DNA of 32,693 nt from Microcaldota archaeon (GTDB lineage Archaea > Micrarchaeota > Micrarchaeia > Micrarchaeales > Micrarchaeaceae). The stretch covers positions 47,533 to 80,225 of the forward strand of contig JAJZZO010000001.1 of the NCBI GenBank assembly GCA_021797495.1, read 5' to 3'. A program made the position numbers and the translations under genes. Of this stretch, positions 16,182 through 23,405 are shown piece by piece (position 1 is the stretch's first letter; every line of letters starts with the position of its first letter). The notes under the pieces are model-generated. The model had not been told where the DNA came from. It saw only the letters and a program-made list of their open reading frames with translations, and did no database searches.

Positions 16182-16553
16182 TTGATTGGTGTTTATCTGG
16201 GAGAAATAAAACAGGCTATAATAATAAGATCCAATCTCGAAATGAGTAAGGGCAAGATTGCGGCACAGGCAGCCCATGCGTCTTTGATGAGCTATTTTGA
16301 AGCAGAGAGGCAGGATAAGCAAGTGGCTAGGGAATGGCTCGATACCGGGGAAAAGAAGATAGTCTTAAAAGTGAGCGATGAGGACTCACTGGTAAAACTA
16401 TACAACGCTTTCAAATTCAAGAAGGTCCCATGTGCACTGGTGACGGATGCCGGCCTTACGGAAATACCTCCTGGGAGCAAAACCGCGCTAGGCATAGGGC
16501 CATGGAAAAGCGAGGAGATAGACATATTCACCAGACAGCTTAAGCTGCTTTGA
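16182..16553 (+). CDS. pth2: Peptidyl-tRNA hydrolase, Pth2 type
   Basis: Releases peptides from peptidyl-tRNA that dropped off the ribosome. Archaeal Pth2 signature: IKQAIIIRSNLEMSKGKIAAQAAHAS near the N terminus, then KKVPCALVTDAGLTEIPPGS and the terminal TALGIGPW. The open frame extends to ATG 16116, but that would add 22 residues unlike the family and would place the start upstream of the TATA box. TTG 16182, 26 bases after the box, gives 123 residues, close to the usual Pth2 length, and leaderless initiation. Confidence 0.9.
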   Translation: MIGVYLGEIKQAIIIRSNLEMSKGKIAAQAAHASLMSYFEAERQDKQVAREWLDTGEKKIVLKVSDEDSLVKLYNAFKFKKVPCALVTDAGLTEIPPGSKTALGIGPWKSEEIDIFTRQLKLL

Positions 16554-16583
16554 TTTTCTACGCGGTCGCAGAAGGCAAAGGGG

Positions 16584-17498
16584 TTATATGCTCGTAAGCC
16601 AATCCATATATTCGCTGTCGTTTCCGCTTATTATGTCCCTGTATCTTGTAGCCAGCCTCTTTGTAATCGGCCCTGGCGCGCCGTCTGCTATAATGGTGCC
16701 GTCGATATTTGTTATCGGGGTTATTTCTGCCGCAGTGCCGGAGAAAAACACCTCGTCCGCTATGTAGAGCTCTTCCCTATGCAGGCTTGTCTCAACGACT
16801 TCCATGCCCTCTTTTCTAGCTATTTTTATCAGGCTGTCCCTTGTTATCCCAAAAAGTATGTCTGATTCTCCTCCAGGGGTCAGAAGCCTCCCGTTTCTCA
16901 CCACAAATATGTTTTCTCCAGGTCCCTCCGCTATATACCCGTTGTGCGACAGCAATATCGCCTCGTCAAACCCTGCGGCATGCGCTTCGTTCCCTGCTAT
17001 TATCGAGTTCAGGTAGTTGCCGCTGGCTTTAGCCCTTATGGGCAATATGTCGGAATTTATCCTGCGCCAGGAAGATGTCTTACACCTTATGCCCTTCTCA
17101 ATCCCGCCTCCAAAATAGGCACCGAAAGGCACTGCGGCAATGAACACGCTCACGTGCTTTCCTGCTGTGTTCATTCCTATCCCATCGTCGCTATAGAAGG
17201 CAAAAGGCCTTATGTAGCATGATTCCAGCTTGTTTGTCCTTACCACTTCAACTATTGCCTTTTCCAGTTCTTCCGCTGAAAACCCGAGCTTCATCGAATA
17301 TATTTTGGCTGTTTCAAAGAAGCGCTTTACATGATCTTTGAGCCTGAATACGGCAACGCCCGAATTCGTCTTGTAAGCCCGTATCCCCTCAAAAATGCCG
17401 CTGCCGTACTGCAGAGAATGCGTGAGTATCGGGACCTTTGCTTCGTTATAATTCATCATCTTTCCATCAAGCCATACGCTGAGGTTGCCTGTTTCCAT
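16584..17498 (-). CDS. ilvE: Branched-chain amino acid aminotransferase
   Basis: PLP-dependent fold-type IV transaminase for Val, Ile and Leu with 2-oxoglutarate. 304 residues from ATG 17498, preceded by GGGTG. It keeps the early HSLQYGSGIFEGIRAY segment, the PLP lysine K157 (IRAKASGNYLNS), the IAEGPGENIF loop, and the SGTAAEITPI phosphate-binding segment. No other branched-chain synthesis genes are nearby, so it may act in salvage or degradation. It is divergent from ogt. Confidence 0.92.
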   Translation of the reverse strand: METGNLSVWLDGKMMNYNEAKVPILTHSLQYGSGIFEGIRAYKTNSGVAVFRLKDHVKRFFETAKIYSMKLGFSAEELEKAIVEVVRTNKLESCYIRPFAFYSDDGIGMNTAGKHVSVFIAAVPFGAYFGGGIEKGIRCKTSSWRRINSDILPIRAKASGNYLNSIIAGNEAHAAGFDEAILLSHNGYIAEGPGENIFVVRNGRLLTPGGESDILFGITRDSLIKIARKEGMEVVETSLHREELYIADEVFFSGTAAEITPITNIDGTIIADGAPGPITKRLATRYRDIISGNDSEYMDWLTSI

Positions 17499-17552
17499 TA
17501 TCAACACCCAATCTTATTATTAATGAAAAACTAATAACATTATATTGATTGC

Positions 17553-17888
17553 ATGCGTAAAATTATCATGGATTCCGCAATAAGGCGCAAGCTTATCCAA
17601 AAAGGCATGACTAATTTCCAGATAAAAGTCCTTGAGGCTACGTCAAAGATACCTAAGGGCCAAGTCCGCACCTATAAGCAGATAGCCATGGCTGCAGGGT
17701 TTCCGCACGCGTACAGGGCTGTCGGCACCGTACTCAGGAAAAACCCTTTTCCGATTACAATCCCTTGCCACAGGGTAATAAAGAGCTCCGGCTCATTGGG
17801 GAAATACTCCGGGAAATCTTCAAAGCGCAAAGCCGAACTTCTAAAAGCAGAAGGCGTAGCCATATCGTTAGGCAGGGTCTCAAAATAA
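17553..17888 (+). CDS. ogt: Methylated-DNA-protein cysteine methyltransferase
   Basis: Suicide DNA-repair protein that removes alkyl groups from O6-alkylguanine. This is a minimal form (111 residues) with only the C-terminal catalytic domain: TNFQIKVLEATSKIPKGQVRTY, the helix-turn-helix with YRAVGTVLRKNPFPI (Arg finger), and the acceptor C72 in IPCHRVI, followed by GSLGKYSGK. Short forms may instead be alkyltransferase-like, but the Cys is present here, so activity is expected. An alternative start is ATG 17568. Confidence 0.9.
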   Translation: MRKIIMDSAIRRKLIQKGMTNFQIKVLEATSKIPKGQVRTYKQIAMAAGFPHAYRAVGTVLRKNPFPITIPCHRVIKSSGSLGKYSGKSSKRKAELLKAEGVAISLGRVSK

Positions 17889-17898
17889 AAATAAGAAA

Positions 17899-17919
17899 CC
17901 CGGCGGAAGACCCGCCGGG
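17899..17919. terminator. GC-rich hairpin between convergent genes
   Basis: CCCGGCGG (17899-17906) and CCGCCGGG (17912-17919) form a perfect 8-bp stem with loop AAGAC. It is flanked by A-rich sequence on the left and CTATTTT on the right, in the 49-base gap between ogt and the winged-helix gene. Its symmetry would serve both directions. Confidence 0.6.
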
Positions 17920-17937
17920 CTATTTTCCACCCAAGGC

Positions 17938-18300
17938 TTAAAACCTGTAAGCTCCAAAACTCTCGTTTTTGGCGTTGTACATCAGGGATACGCTCTCGTA
18001 TCTGGCCATAAGCTCCTTCTTGCCGTTGTCGACATGCCCAAAGACCTCCGCACCAACGCCTGTAAGCTTTAATGGCTTACCGTGCTCGTCCTTGCTCGCA
18101 AAATCAAGGAGCTCTTTCTCCTTGAGCCTGTTGAGCAGGTACCACACAGAGCTTTTTGATATGTTGTAAGTATCGCTTATATACCCAACGAAACTGCTTG
18201 CGCTGTCTATGGAATCAAGACCTATCTCCAGTATTACCAACTGCTCACGCTCCGTAAGTCTTAACAAACCCTTCTCTAAACTAACTACCATTTGGCCCAC
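17938..18300 (-). CDS. Winged-helix DNA-binding protein
   Basis: 120-residue predicted regulator. Residues about 14-80 form a winged helix: LTEREQLVILEIGLDSI, then the recognition helix region YNISKSSVWYLLNRLKEKELL and a wing (FASKDEHGKPLKLTGVGAEV). It resembles MarR/PadR-like archaeal transcription factors but has no metal or ligand motif I recognise. GTG 18300 is used, with GAGGTG 5 bases upstream. The 300 bases upstream hold a large inverted repeat that may be part of its leader or operator. Confidence 0.7.
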   Translation of the reverse strand: MGQMVVSLEKGLLRLTEREQLVILEIGLDSIDSASSFVGYISDTYNISKSSVWYLLNRLKEKELLDFASKDEHGKPLKLTGVGAEVFGHVDNGKKELMARYESVSLMYNAKNESFGAYRF

Positions 18301-18335
18301 ATAAACACCTCAAAAATTTTTTAAAGGGAGTTTAC

Positions 18336-18468
18336 GCAGCCAAATGGTTCAATGGTGTGTACTTAATCATTGAATTATTTGCAATGCAGTCGCTGCCTAT
18401 AAAGGATGAGACATATCTTCTCCACAGCCCTGCGAATTGCATTATTTCACACCAGTTCCATTTGCCGC
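18336..18468. ncRNA. Long imperfect inverted repeat, candidate structured RNA
   Basis: A rod-like fold can be drawn over 133 bases: CAAATGG (18341-18347)/CCATTTG (18458-18464), TGGTGTG (18353-18359)/CACACCA (18448-18454), TGCAAT (18380-18385)/ATTGCA (18436-18441), GCAG (18386-18389)/CTGC (18430-18433), GCTG (18392-18395)/CAGC (18425-18428), and an apical GGATGAGA/TCTTCTCC stem with loop CATA. A T-run (18469-18473) follows on the plus strand, and AT-rich promoter-like stretches flank it on both sides, so either strand may be transcribed. No coding frame is convincing here. The rest of 18301-18597 holds only AT-rich promoter-like sequence. Confidence 0.45.
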
Positions 18469-18606
18469 TTTTTACTAAAGCACATATTGTGTTATGTTTA
18501 AAACAAGGTAACAATATTTAAACCTTATGTACAGCAACGACGATACCTAAACAGTGAAAAACCCAAGTAATAAATATCTGGAGCTGGAAACAAGTGCTTG
18601 GATTGT

Positions 18607-19653
18607 ATGGAAGCAAACAAGGAATCGGCGTTTTCCCCAAACGATGGAACGGAAATAAAGTCCCTTGCACGCAAGGACGAAAAGACGCCAAAGAGGGAGT
18701 TCATTTCATGGATGCAAGAGCAGGGTTACATAATAAGGGATAAAAACGGCACTCTAAAATCTAATACTAAATGGAACAATAAGGAAGACAGGATAAAAGC
18801 AGTAAGAAAGATGGTAGATATTTTAGGCAAATCCCCGTTGTATCTCAAAAATGAGGATTTCTTTAATATGGGGCTTTTTGAAGTTCTTAAAATTTATACA
18901 ACGAAAAAAGGTTCATTTCCCGCTGTTTTCAATGCATTGAAAGAGGCTTACCCAGAATTGAATGTGAATGTATGGGACATACCGTTACCGAAAAATATCA
19001 TTTCCAAAAACAAGGAGACCGCTGACGAGGCAACAAGGTGGCTCGTAGCAAACAAAAACGGTATCGTAAAAGAATCCGACTTTTCCGAATCAAGCATAAG
19101 TTTCGTACTGTCCTTCTATAAAAATCCATTCGACGCAATAATATTCTCGCGGGCAAATAAAATCGACAAGCAGTCAATAAAAGCGCTCGCCGAGGAATAT
19201 CTTGACGACCCATTCGTACAAAACGTAAACAAACGACGTGCAGCCATAAAGTTTGTTGCTACAACCAAAGATTCGCTAAAGCAAGTCTCTTATCGGGATT
19301 TTGAGGAACTGGGCTTTGCAAAGATAATAGATTTTTATAACAGCAACCCAGTAGCCATGAAACCAGTAATAAAACAAGAGGACGTGAAAAAGGTTCTTAC
19401 GTGGCTGGCACTCTCTGATATAGTTAAAGATTTCAATGTATGGGAGATGGACAACCCTCCGAAATCGCTTTTTCTTGATAATCAGATTAGGATTAGCTCA
19501 ACCCTATGGCTATCTAAAGTTACTGGCAAAAGTATCATCAAGTTATCGCGTGTTGATTGGCAACTGCACGGAATATACTGGATACTGAACGAATTCTACA
19601 GAGGTTCGGAATACAGCGCTATAAAGGAAGCTGAAGATTCACCAGTATCATGA
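18607..19653 (+). CDS. Unknown protein with about four 75-residue repeats
   Basis: 348 residues, not recognised by family. It contains four degenerate units ending in a similar pattern, D-F/W...G-x-x-x-[VI]-L-x-x-[YF]...A: about residues 83-116 (DFFNMGLFEVLKIY), 157-184 (DFSESSISFVLSFY), 230-255 (DFEELGFAKIIDFY) and 316-342 (DWQLHGIYWILNEFY). Each is preceded by a helix with W/F-L-K. Such short helical repeats resemble DNA-binding repeats seen in phage and plasmid proteins, but this is only a resemblance. Start ATG 18607, with AATAAATATC about 27-33 bases upstream suggesting a leaderless message; TTG 18598 is the alternative. Its stop overlaps the pelota stop from the other side. Confidence 0.6.
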   Translation: MEANKESAFSPNDGTEIKSLARKDEKTPKREFISWMQEQGYIIRDKNGTLKSNTKWNNKEDRIKAVRKMVDILGKSPLYLKNEDFFNMGLFEVLKIYTTKKGSFPAVFNALKEAYPELNVNVWDIPLPKNIISKNKETADEATRWLVANKNGIVKESDFSESSISFVLSFYKNPFDAIIFSRANKIDKQSIKALAEEYLDDPFVQNVNKRRAAIKFVATTKDSLKQVSYRDFEELGFAKIIDFYNSNPVAMKPVIKQEDVKKVLTWLALSDIVKDFNVWEMDNPPKSLFLDNQIRISSTLWLSKVTGKSIIKLSRVDWQLHGIYWILNEFYRGSEYSAIKEAEDSPVS

Positions 19654-20670
19654 TATTGAAGCAACATTCTTGAACGAGGCAAGTTGCGTTCCAACTTCGT
19701 CCGTAGAATTAAAAATTTCTATTTTTAGGTGCATAGATTCAGCCTTTGCAAGCAGCTCCTGAACTGCGGGATCGCCCAACACAGAATCGTTCACTATTAT
19801 GATGCTAACCCTATAATCTTCTACTGCTTCCTTGACATTTTCTATTCCGTACTTCGATATGCCTGAAGAAAGCCCCTTAAGGAATTCTTCCATTATCGCG
19901 AATTCTTTCCTTATGTGCTCGCTGCGGAGAAGATTTTCCACTTCAGGGCTGCGTATTATCTCGTATGTCCCTGAGCGTTCCGTGTTGCTCGCCTGCTGAT
20001 AAATTATGCGCTTCTCGATCTTCTCCTGCTTGGACTCTATATAAGTTCTTATATCATCTTTCGTGAAGCCAGGCCCAGCGACTATAACGGTATCTACATC
20101 CATGCTTTTTACGGTTTTGACAATGTTCTCGTAAAATTTCTTCTGCTGCTCCTGAAAATCCTTTTGCGTCATTCTTTTGCTCAGGTTGCTGTAAATCTCG
20201 TTCCTAAATTCTATCCCGTAGCCCAAAAGATATGCTGGGAGCGCCTTTTCGTCATCCACAACAATTATCCCGAGCTTCGGCTTTTTTGTGTCCCCGACGG
20301 CGTTCTTTACCACTTCCAACAGGTAGTCAGGCCATGACTGTTTTATTATATCTAGCGTATCGGAAGGAGCTATGTTGAGCGTATGGTAACTGTTAAGGCG
20401 TATATACTGCTCCGGTTTTCCTTCCACAATTTTTCCCATTATCCTAAGCCTCAGGGCATTCTTGTCAAGCTCTGTCTTTTCAACACGAAGCGTTATCACC
20501 ACCTCTTTTAATTCTCCGATATCGCTTTCGCTCGCCTTGAACTTTCTCAGGCTCTTGGATTTTACCAGGTCGTTGGGGAACACTATGCGCTGCACAGTCC
20601 AAAGGTCTTCGAGCGTGTCCAGTTTGAGCCTAATGACGCCCTCACCATGGTAAAACTTCACTATGTGCAT
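19648..20670 (-). CDS. pelA: aPelota (Dom34) ribosome rescue factor
   Basis: Recognises stalled ribosomes with aEF1A and triggers subunit splitting by ABCE1. 340 residues in the usual three-domain order: N-terminal Sm-like domain (EDLWTVQRIVFPNDLVKSKSLR), an eRF1-like middle domain (KPKLGIIVVDDEKALPAYLLGYG, VIVAGPGFTKDD) and a C-terminal domain (SIIIVNDSVLGDP, KIEIFNSTDEVGTQL). No GGQ motif, as expected for Pelota. Good match to family length. GGTTTTGC precedes ATG 20670. It ends in a TCATGA palindrome shared with the stop of the convergent unknown gene. Confidence 0.93.
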   Translation of the reverse strand: MHIVKFYHGEGVIRLKLDTLEDLWTVQRIVFPNDLVKSKSLRKFKASESDIGELKEVVITLRVEKTELDKNALRLRIMGKIVEGKPEQYIRLNSYHTLNIAPSDTLDIIKQSWPDYLLEVVKNAVGDTKKPKLGIIVVDDEKALPAYLLGYGIEFRNEIYSNLSKRMTQKDFQEQQKKFYENIVKTVKSMDVDTVIVAGPGFTKDDIRTYIESKQEKIEKRIIYQQASNTERSGTYEIIRSPEVENLLRSEHIRKEFAIMEEFLKGLSSGISKYGIENVKEAVEDYRVSIIIVNDSVLGDPAVQELLAKAESMHLKIEIFNSTDEVGTQLASFKNVASIS

Positions 20671-20749
20671 TGCAAAACCTTACTCTAATGTTGGTTTATT
20701 TATATATGCCCGCAATAATAAATATTGCGCTGCGGCACGGGCTATATGT

Positions 20750-21649
20750 ATGGGGAAAAACGTAAACAATGATTCTTCATACTTGTTTATAGCAGTGATA
20801 ATACTATTGGCTATGGCGTTGGCCGTTTTATCAATTGGTTTTTACCAATCCCAGCATTCTACTGTCACGACTACCACAACAATCACAAAAGCCGTTGGTT
20901 CTGCCTCATTGTATGTTAAGATAACCGCCCCTGAATATGTTGTGGAAGAATTCAGGCTAACCTTTTTCGGCCCATCGACTGAAGAATCGGGCTATTTCAG
21001 GCTCGGCCCACGTATCTATAATCTTACCGCTACCGGTGTAAACGGTGAATACGCAGTTTCTGGACCTATAACTCTAAATTCAACAACGAAACCAAATAGC
21101 ACAGTAATAGTTCCAGATAATTCTTCAAGCATATTCTTTTCTGGTTTGGTTCCGGATTCAAATTATACAATAACTATCAACGGCTCAGAATCACCGTACT
21201 GTTTTCCAGGCCTTCTGTGCCCTATGTTCATACTCAAGCTTTTCAGGACCTATACTGTGCATACTGGACCGGCAAATTCTACAACAAACATAACCATAAA
21301 CGTAATTCCAGAACCTCAGTCAAGCAATTCAACAAGCACAAGCTGTAGTGTAAATTTACCTGTTGTCGTAAACGAAAGTTCTTATGTAAAATGCTATGAT
21401 GGCTCAAGGCTGTTGAATTTTGTGCTTTCCCATGTAAATAATAACGCAACAGTAACAGGGTTTGTTTATCCATACCTGATTAGCATAAATAAAAGCATAA
21501 AGCCTTACAAAGAGGTGCTCCATTATGGTCAAGAAGCAAGTTTTTTCTGCAGCGGTTATGTCGCATACCTGAACTCGGCAAACTATACAAACCAGTATGC
21601 AGTCTTCAAAGTTACACGGATCCACCCAATACTGTGCCCTGCAGCATAA
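20750..21649 (+). CDS. Predicted membrane-anchored surface protein
   Basis: 299 residues with one N-terminal hydrophobic helix (about 13-33, LFIAVIILLAMALAVLSIGFY), then a Thr-rich linker (TVTTTTTITK) and an outside domain rich in Asn, Ser, Thr and Val. It holds many N-x-S/T sequons (for example NSTT, NSTV, NSTS, NITI, NYTI), so N-glycosylation is likely. A few cysteines may form disulfides. No enzyme motif. The open frame reaches 20663, but AATAAATATT centred near 20722 places a leaderless start at ATG 20750. Function unknown; a pilin-like or S-layer-associated role is only a guess. Confidence 0.7.
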   Translation: MGKNVNNDSSYLFIAVIILLAMALAVLSIGFYQSQHSTVTTTTTITKAVGSASLYVKITAPEYVVEEFRLTFFGPSTEESGYFRLGPRIYNLTATGVNGEYAVSGPITLNSTTKPNSTVIVPDNSSSIFFSGLVPDSNYTITINGSESPYCFPGLLCPMFILKLFRTYTVHTGPANSTTNITINVIPEPQSSNSTSTSCSVNLPVVVNESSYVKCYDGSRLLNFVLSHVNNNATVTGFVYPYLISINKSIKPYKEVLHYGQEASFFCSGYVAYLNSANYTNQYAVFKVTRIHPILCPAA

Positions 21650-21705
21650 GCTATAAAAAGTGCTTTCAGCAAAACTTAATCTGTAAACAATCCAACTGAT
21701 AAATT

Positions 21706-22329
21706 ATGTTTTTCGAATTAGCAATACTTTCAATATTAACTAACGCCTACGGCACGATAAATGCATTGATGGTTGAATATGGTTATTTTGCCATATTCGG
21801 CTTGATGCTGCTGGAAGGCTCTTCGCTTCCGGTGCCAAGCGAGGTGGTGCTGCCGCTCGCCGGGGTTCTGGTAGCGCAGCATACGCTGTCATTCGTACCT
21901 GCTTATCTAGCAGCATTGCTCGGCAGCATAGGCGGCCTTGCAATAGACTATTACATAGGCTATTTCCTTGGCAAAGACGTGGTGTACAAGCACTTGAAGG
22001 TTTTCCGCATTAAGCAGGAACAGCTCGACGCGTTCGACAAGTGGTTTGACGAGAACGGCGTCGCTTCGGTATTCTTCACCAGATTTATACCTGTATTCAG
22101 GACAATAATGAGCCTCCCCGCGGGTTTCGCAAAAATGCCCCAGAAAAAGTTTTATGCCTACTCCATACTGGGAACAGGGATTTATGATATTGTGCTCATA
22201 GTATTCGGAATGAAGGCGCTAACTACAAACAATGCAGTAGTAACACTAACCGCCATAGGTGTCTTTGCAATAGCGCTATATGTGGTATACAGGTTTGCAA
22301 TGTCAAAGATTATGCGCAAAAAGGCCTGA
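21706..22329 (+). CDS. DedA-family membrane protein (VTT domain)
   Basis: 207 residues with the DedA/SNARE-associated (VTT) fold: FGLMLLEGSSLPVPSEVVLPLAG near the N terminus, a GSIGGLAIDYYIGYFLGKD re-entrant segment, the FFTRFIPVFRTIMSLPAGFAKM signature, and terminal helices ending in a basic tail. Members are linked to membrane lipid translocation and proton-motive-force maintenance. It lies alone between the surface protein and the nuclease gene. Confidence 0.9.
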   Translation: MFFELAILSILTNAYGTINALMVEYGYFAIFGLMLLEGSSLPVPSEVVLPLAGVLVAQHTLSFVPAYLAALLGSIGGLAIDYYIGYFLGKDVVYKHLKVFRIKQEQLDAFDKWFDENGVASVFFTRFIPVFRTIMSLPAGFAKMPQKKFYAYSILGTGIYDIVLIVFGMKALTTNNAVVTLTAIGVFAIALYVVYRFAMSKIMRKKA

Positions 22330-22343
22330 ATATACCACAAAAC

Positions 22344-22353
22344 CTATTTATAA
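22344..22353 (+). promoter_or_regulatory. TATA box before the C/D sRNA and EXO5-like gene
   Basis: CTATTTATAA with its centre about 27 bases before 22376. The predicted transcription start therefore coincides with the first base of box C of the sRNA candidate, and the nuclease mRNA would carry or overlap the sRNA. Confidence 0.6.
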
Positions 22354-22375
22354 CCTATAATGCAATTCATAGCAT

Positions 22376-22430
22376 ATGATGAATGAGGTAATCGCTGAGC
22401 TAAGGCTATGACGATAGGTAGGCGGGCTGA
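22376..22430 (+). ncRNA. C/D box guide sRNA candidate targeting 16S C1402
   Basis: Box C ATGATGA (22376-22382), 12-base guide, box D' CTGA (22395-22398), 9-base spacer, box C' ATGACGA (22408-22414), 12-base guide, box D CTGA (22427-22430). Both guide spacers have the 12-base length typical of archaeal double-guide C/D sRNAs. In the second guide, GGTAGGCGG (22417-22425) is complementary to nine contiguous bases of the 16S in this window (E. coli 1399-1407). The fifth base before box D (22422) pairs with C1402. The first guide (ATGAGGTAATCG) has no target in the visible rRNA. The 3' half overlaps the first codons of the nuclease gene; C' contains its ATG. Confidence 0.7.
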
Positions 22431-23301
22431 TATATTGGACGCTTTGCAAAGATTGGGCAAGAAAAGCATTCGCGCGACAGACATAGCGGCGCAGTACTGG
22501 TGCGAGAAGCAGATGGAGCTCAATTACTTGAAAGGACCCGAGATTACCAAGGAGATACTAAAAGGCAAGGAGATACATGAGGAACTCGAAAACGAGACCA
22601 ATATCCCAATAGTACTGCAAACGAAAAGCTATGCGGACTTCATGTACAAAAGTCTGTACACAACCTACAAGGCCCTCGAAACCCTGAAGAAAAACAAGAA
22701 ATCAAGGGAACTGCTGCTTTATGGCAACCTCGGAAAGTTCAGGGTTGTCGGAAAGATGGACGAATTACTGGTGTCCAACGGTAATGTTGTAATAGTTGAG
22801 GACAAGACTAGGGCATCTGACAAAATGCCGTCGGCAGCGCAGACAAAATCCCACAGGGCGCAAGTTATATTATACAAGAAACTTCTACGCGATATGATAT
22901 CTGGAATATACAATGAGGATCTTTTCTCCAGGGAGTACGGCATCAACAGGCTAAGCGTCACAAAGGAATTTGAAAGGCAGCTTGACGCACTCGGGGTGGA
23001 AAAAGGCATACAAACACTGCCTGAAATAACGCTGAAATTCTTCAGGGAGTACAGGAGCATAGGACGCCTCAGCGACACAATGGTCATAAGGTACATAAAC
23101 CAGTATACCGGAAAAAGGATAGACAACTACAAGTTCAAGGCGAGTGATGAGGAGTTAGACGGAACAATAAGTTTTGCCTTGAAATATTGGAACGGGGAGA
23201 GGGAAGCCCTGCCAGTGCCTTACGAGGAAAAATGGAAATGCGAATACTGCATGTTTTTCGGAAAGGAATGCAAGGTGTGGTCGCCGCAGAGAAAACTTTG
23301 A
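22408..23301 (+). CDS. EXO5/Cas4-like iron-sulfur PD-(D/E)XK nuclease
   Basis: 297 residues. The fold order is that of exonuclease V and Cas4: first cluster cysteine C32 in AAQYWCEKQMEL, GKEIHEELE (H57), then the nuclease core with D118 (VVGKMDELL), E131 and K133 (VIVEDKT) and the QVILYKKLL helix (Q152, Y156). The C terminus closes with C278-x2-C281-x6-C288, the remaining 4Fe-4S ligands. It would degrade or trim single-stranded DNA ends. No cas1/cas2 or repeats are near, so EXO5-type repair is more likely than CRISPR adaptation. ATG 22408 lies in box C' of the sRNA candidate; TTG 22435 is an alternative start that would put the sRNA wholly in the leader. Confidence 0.85.
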   Translation: MTIGRRADILDALQRLGKKSIRATDIAAQYWCEKQMELNYLKGPEITKEILKGKEIHEELENETNIPIVLQTKSYADFMYKSLYTTYKALETLKKNKKSRELLLYGNLGKFRVVGKMDELLVSNGNVVIVEDKTRASDKMPSAAQTKSHRAQVILYKKLLRDMISGIYNEDLFSREYGINRLSVTKEFERQLDALGVEKGIQTLPEITLKFFREYRSIGRLSDTMVIRYINQYTGKRIDNYKFKASDEELDGTISFALKYWNGEREALPVPYEEKWKCEYCMFFGKECKVWSPQRKL

Positions 23302-23310
23302 GTGGTTGCA

Positions 23311-23381
23311 ATGATAAGAGTTCAGAAGCCCGCAAACTCCTATCCTTCAGATAGGAGTAAGGGCGTGGAGGAAGGTATATA
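23311..23381 (+). pseudogene. Stranded start codon, likely original 5' end of alaS
   Basis: Directly after the nuclease stop, GTGGTTGCA then ATG 23311 reproduces the ribosome-binding and start pattern used by genuine genes in this window. The frame opened there (MIRVQKPAN...) runs into the left end of the TnpB element and stops after 23 codons. The simplest reading is that this is the original alaS start, now separated from the gene by the inserted element. Confidence 0.45.
23336..23358 (+). repeat. Left-end hairpin of the TnpB element
   Basis: ACTCCTATC (23336-23344) and GATAGGAGT (23350-23358) form a perfect 9-bp stem with loop CTTCA. Flanking GCCC (23328-23331) and GGGC (23361-23364) could extend it. 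It shares stem pattern and loop with the right-end hairpin. Confidence 0.85.
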
Positions 23382-23405
23382 AACATGGAATGCAATATAA
23401 AAAGT

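Noticed and set aside
18332-18514. 60-residue minus-strand frame over the inverted repeat
   Set aside because: No ribosome-binding site, odd composition, and the region is better explained by the long hairpin.
22408-23301. Cas4 of a CRISPR adaptation module
   Set aside because: No cas1, cas2, effector genes or direct repeats are visible. The fold and cysteine layout fit EXO5 equally well.
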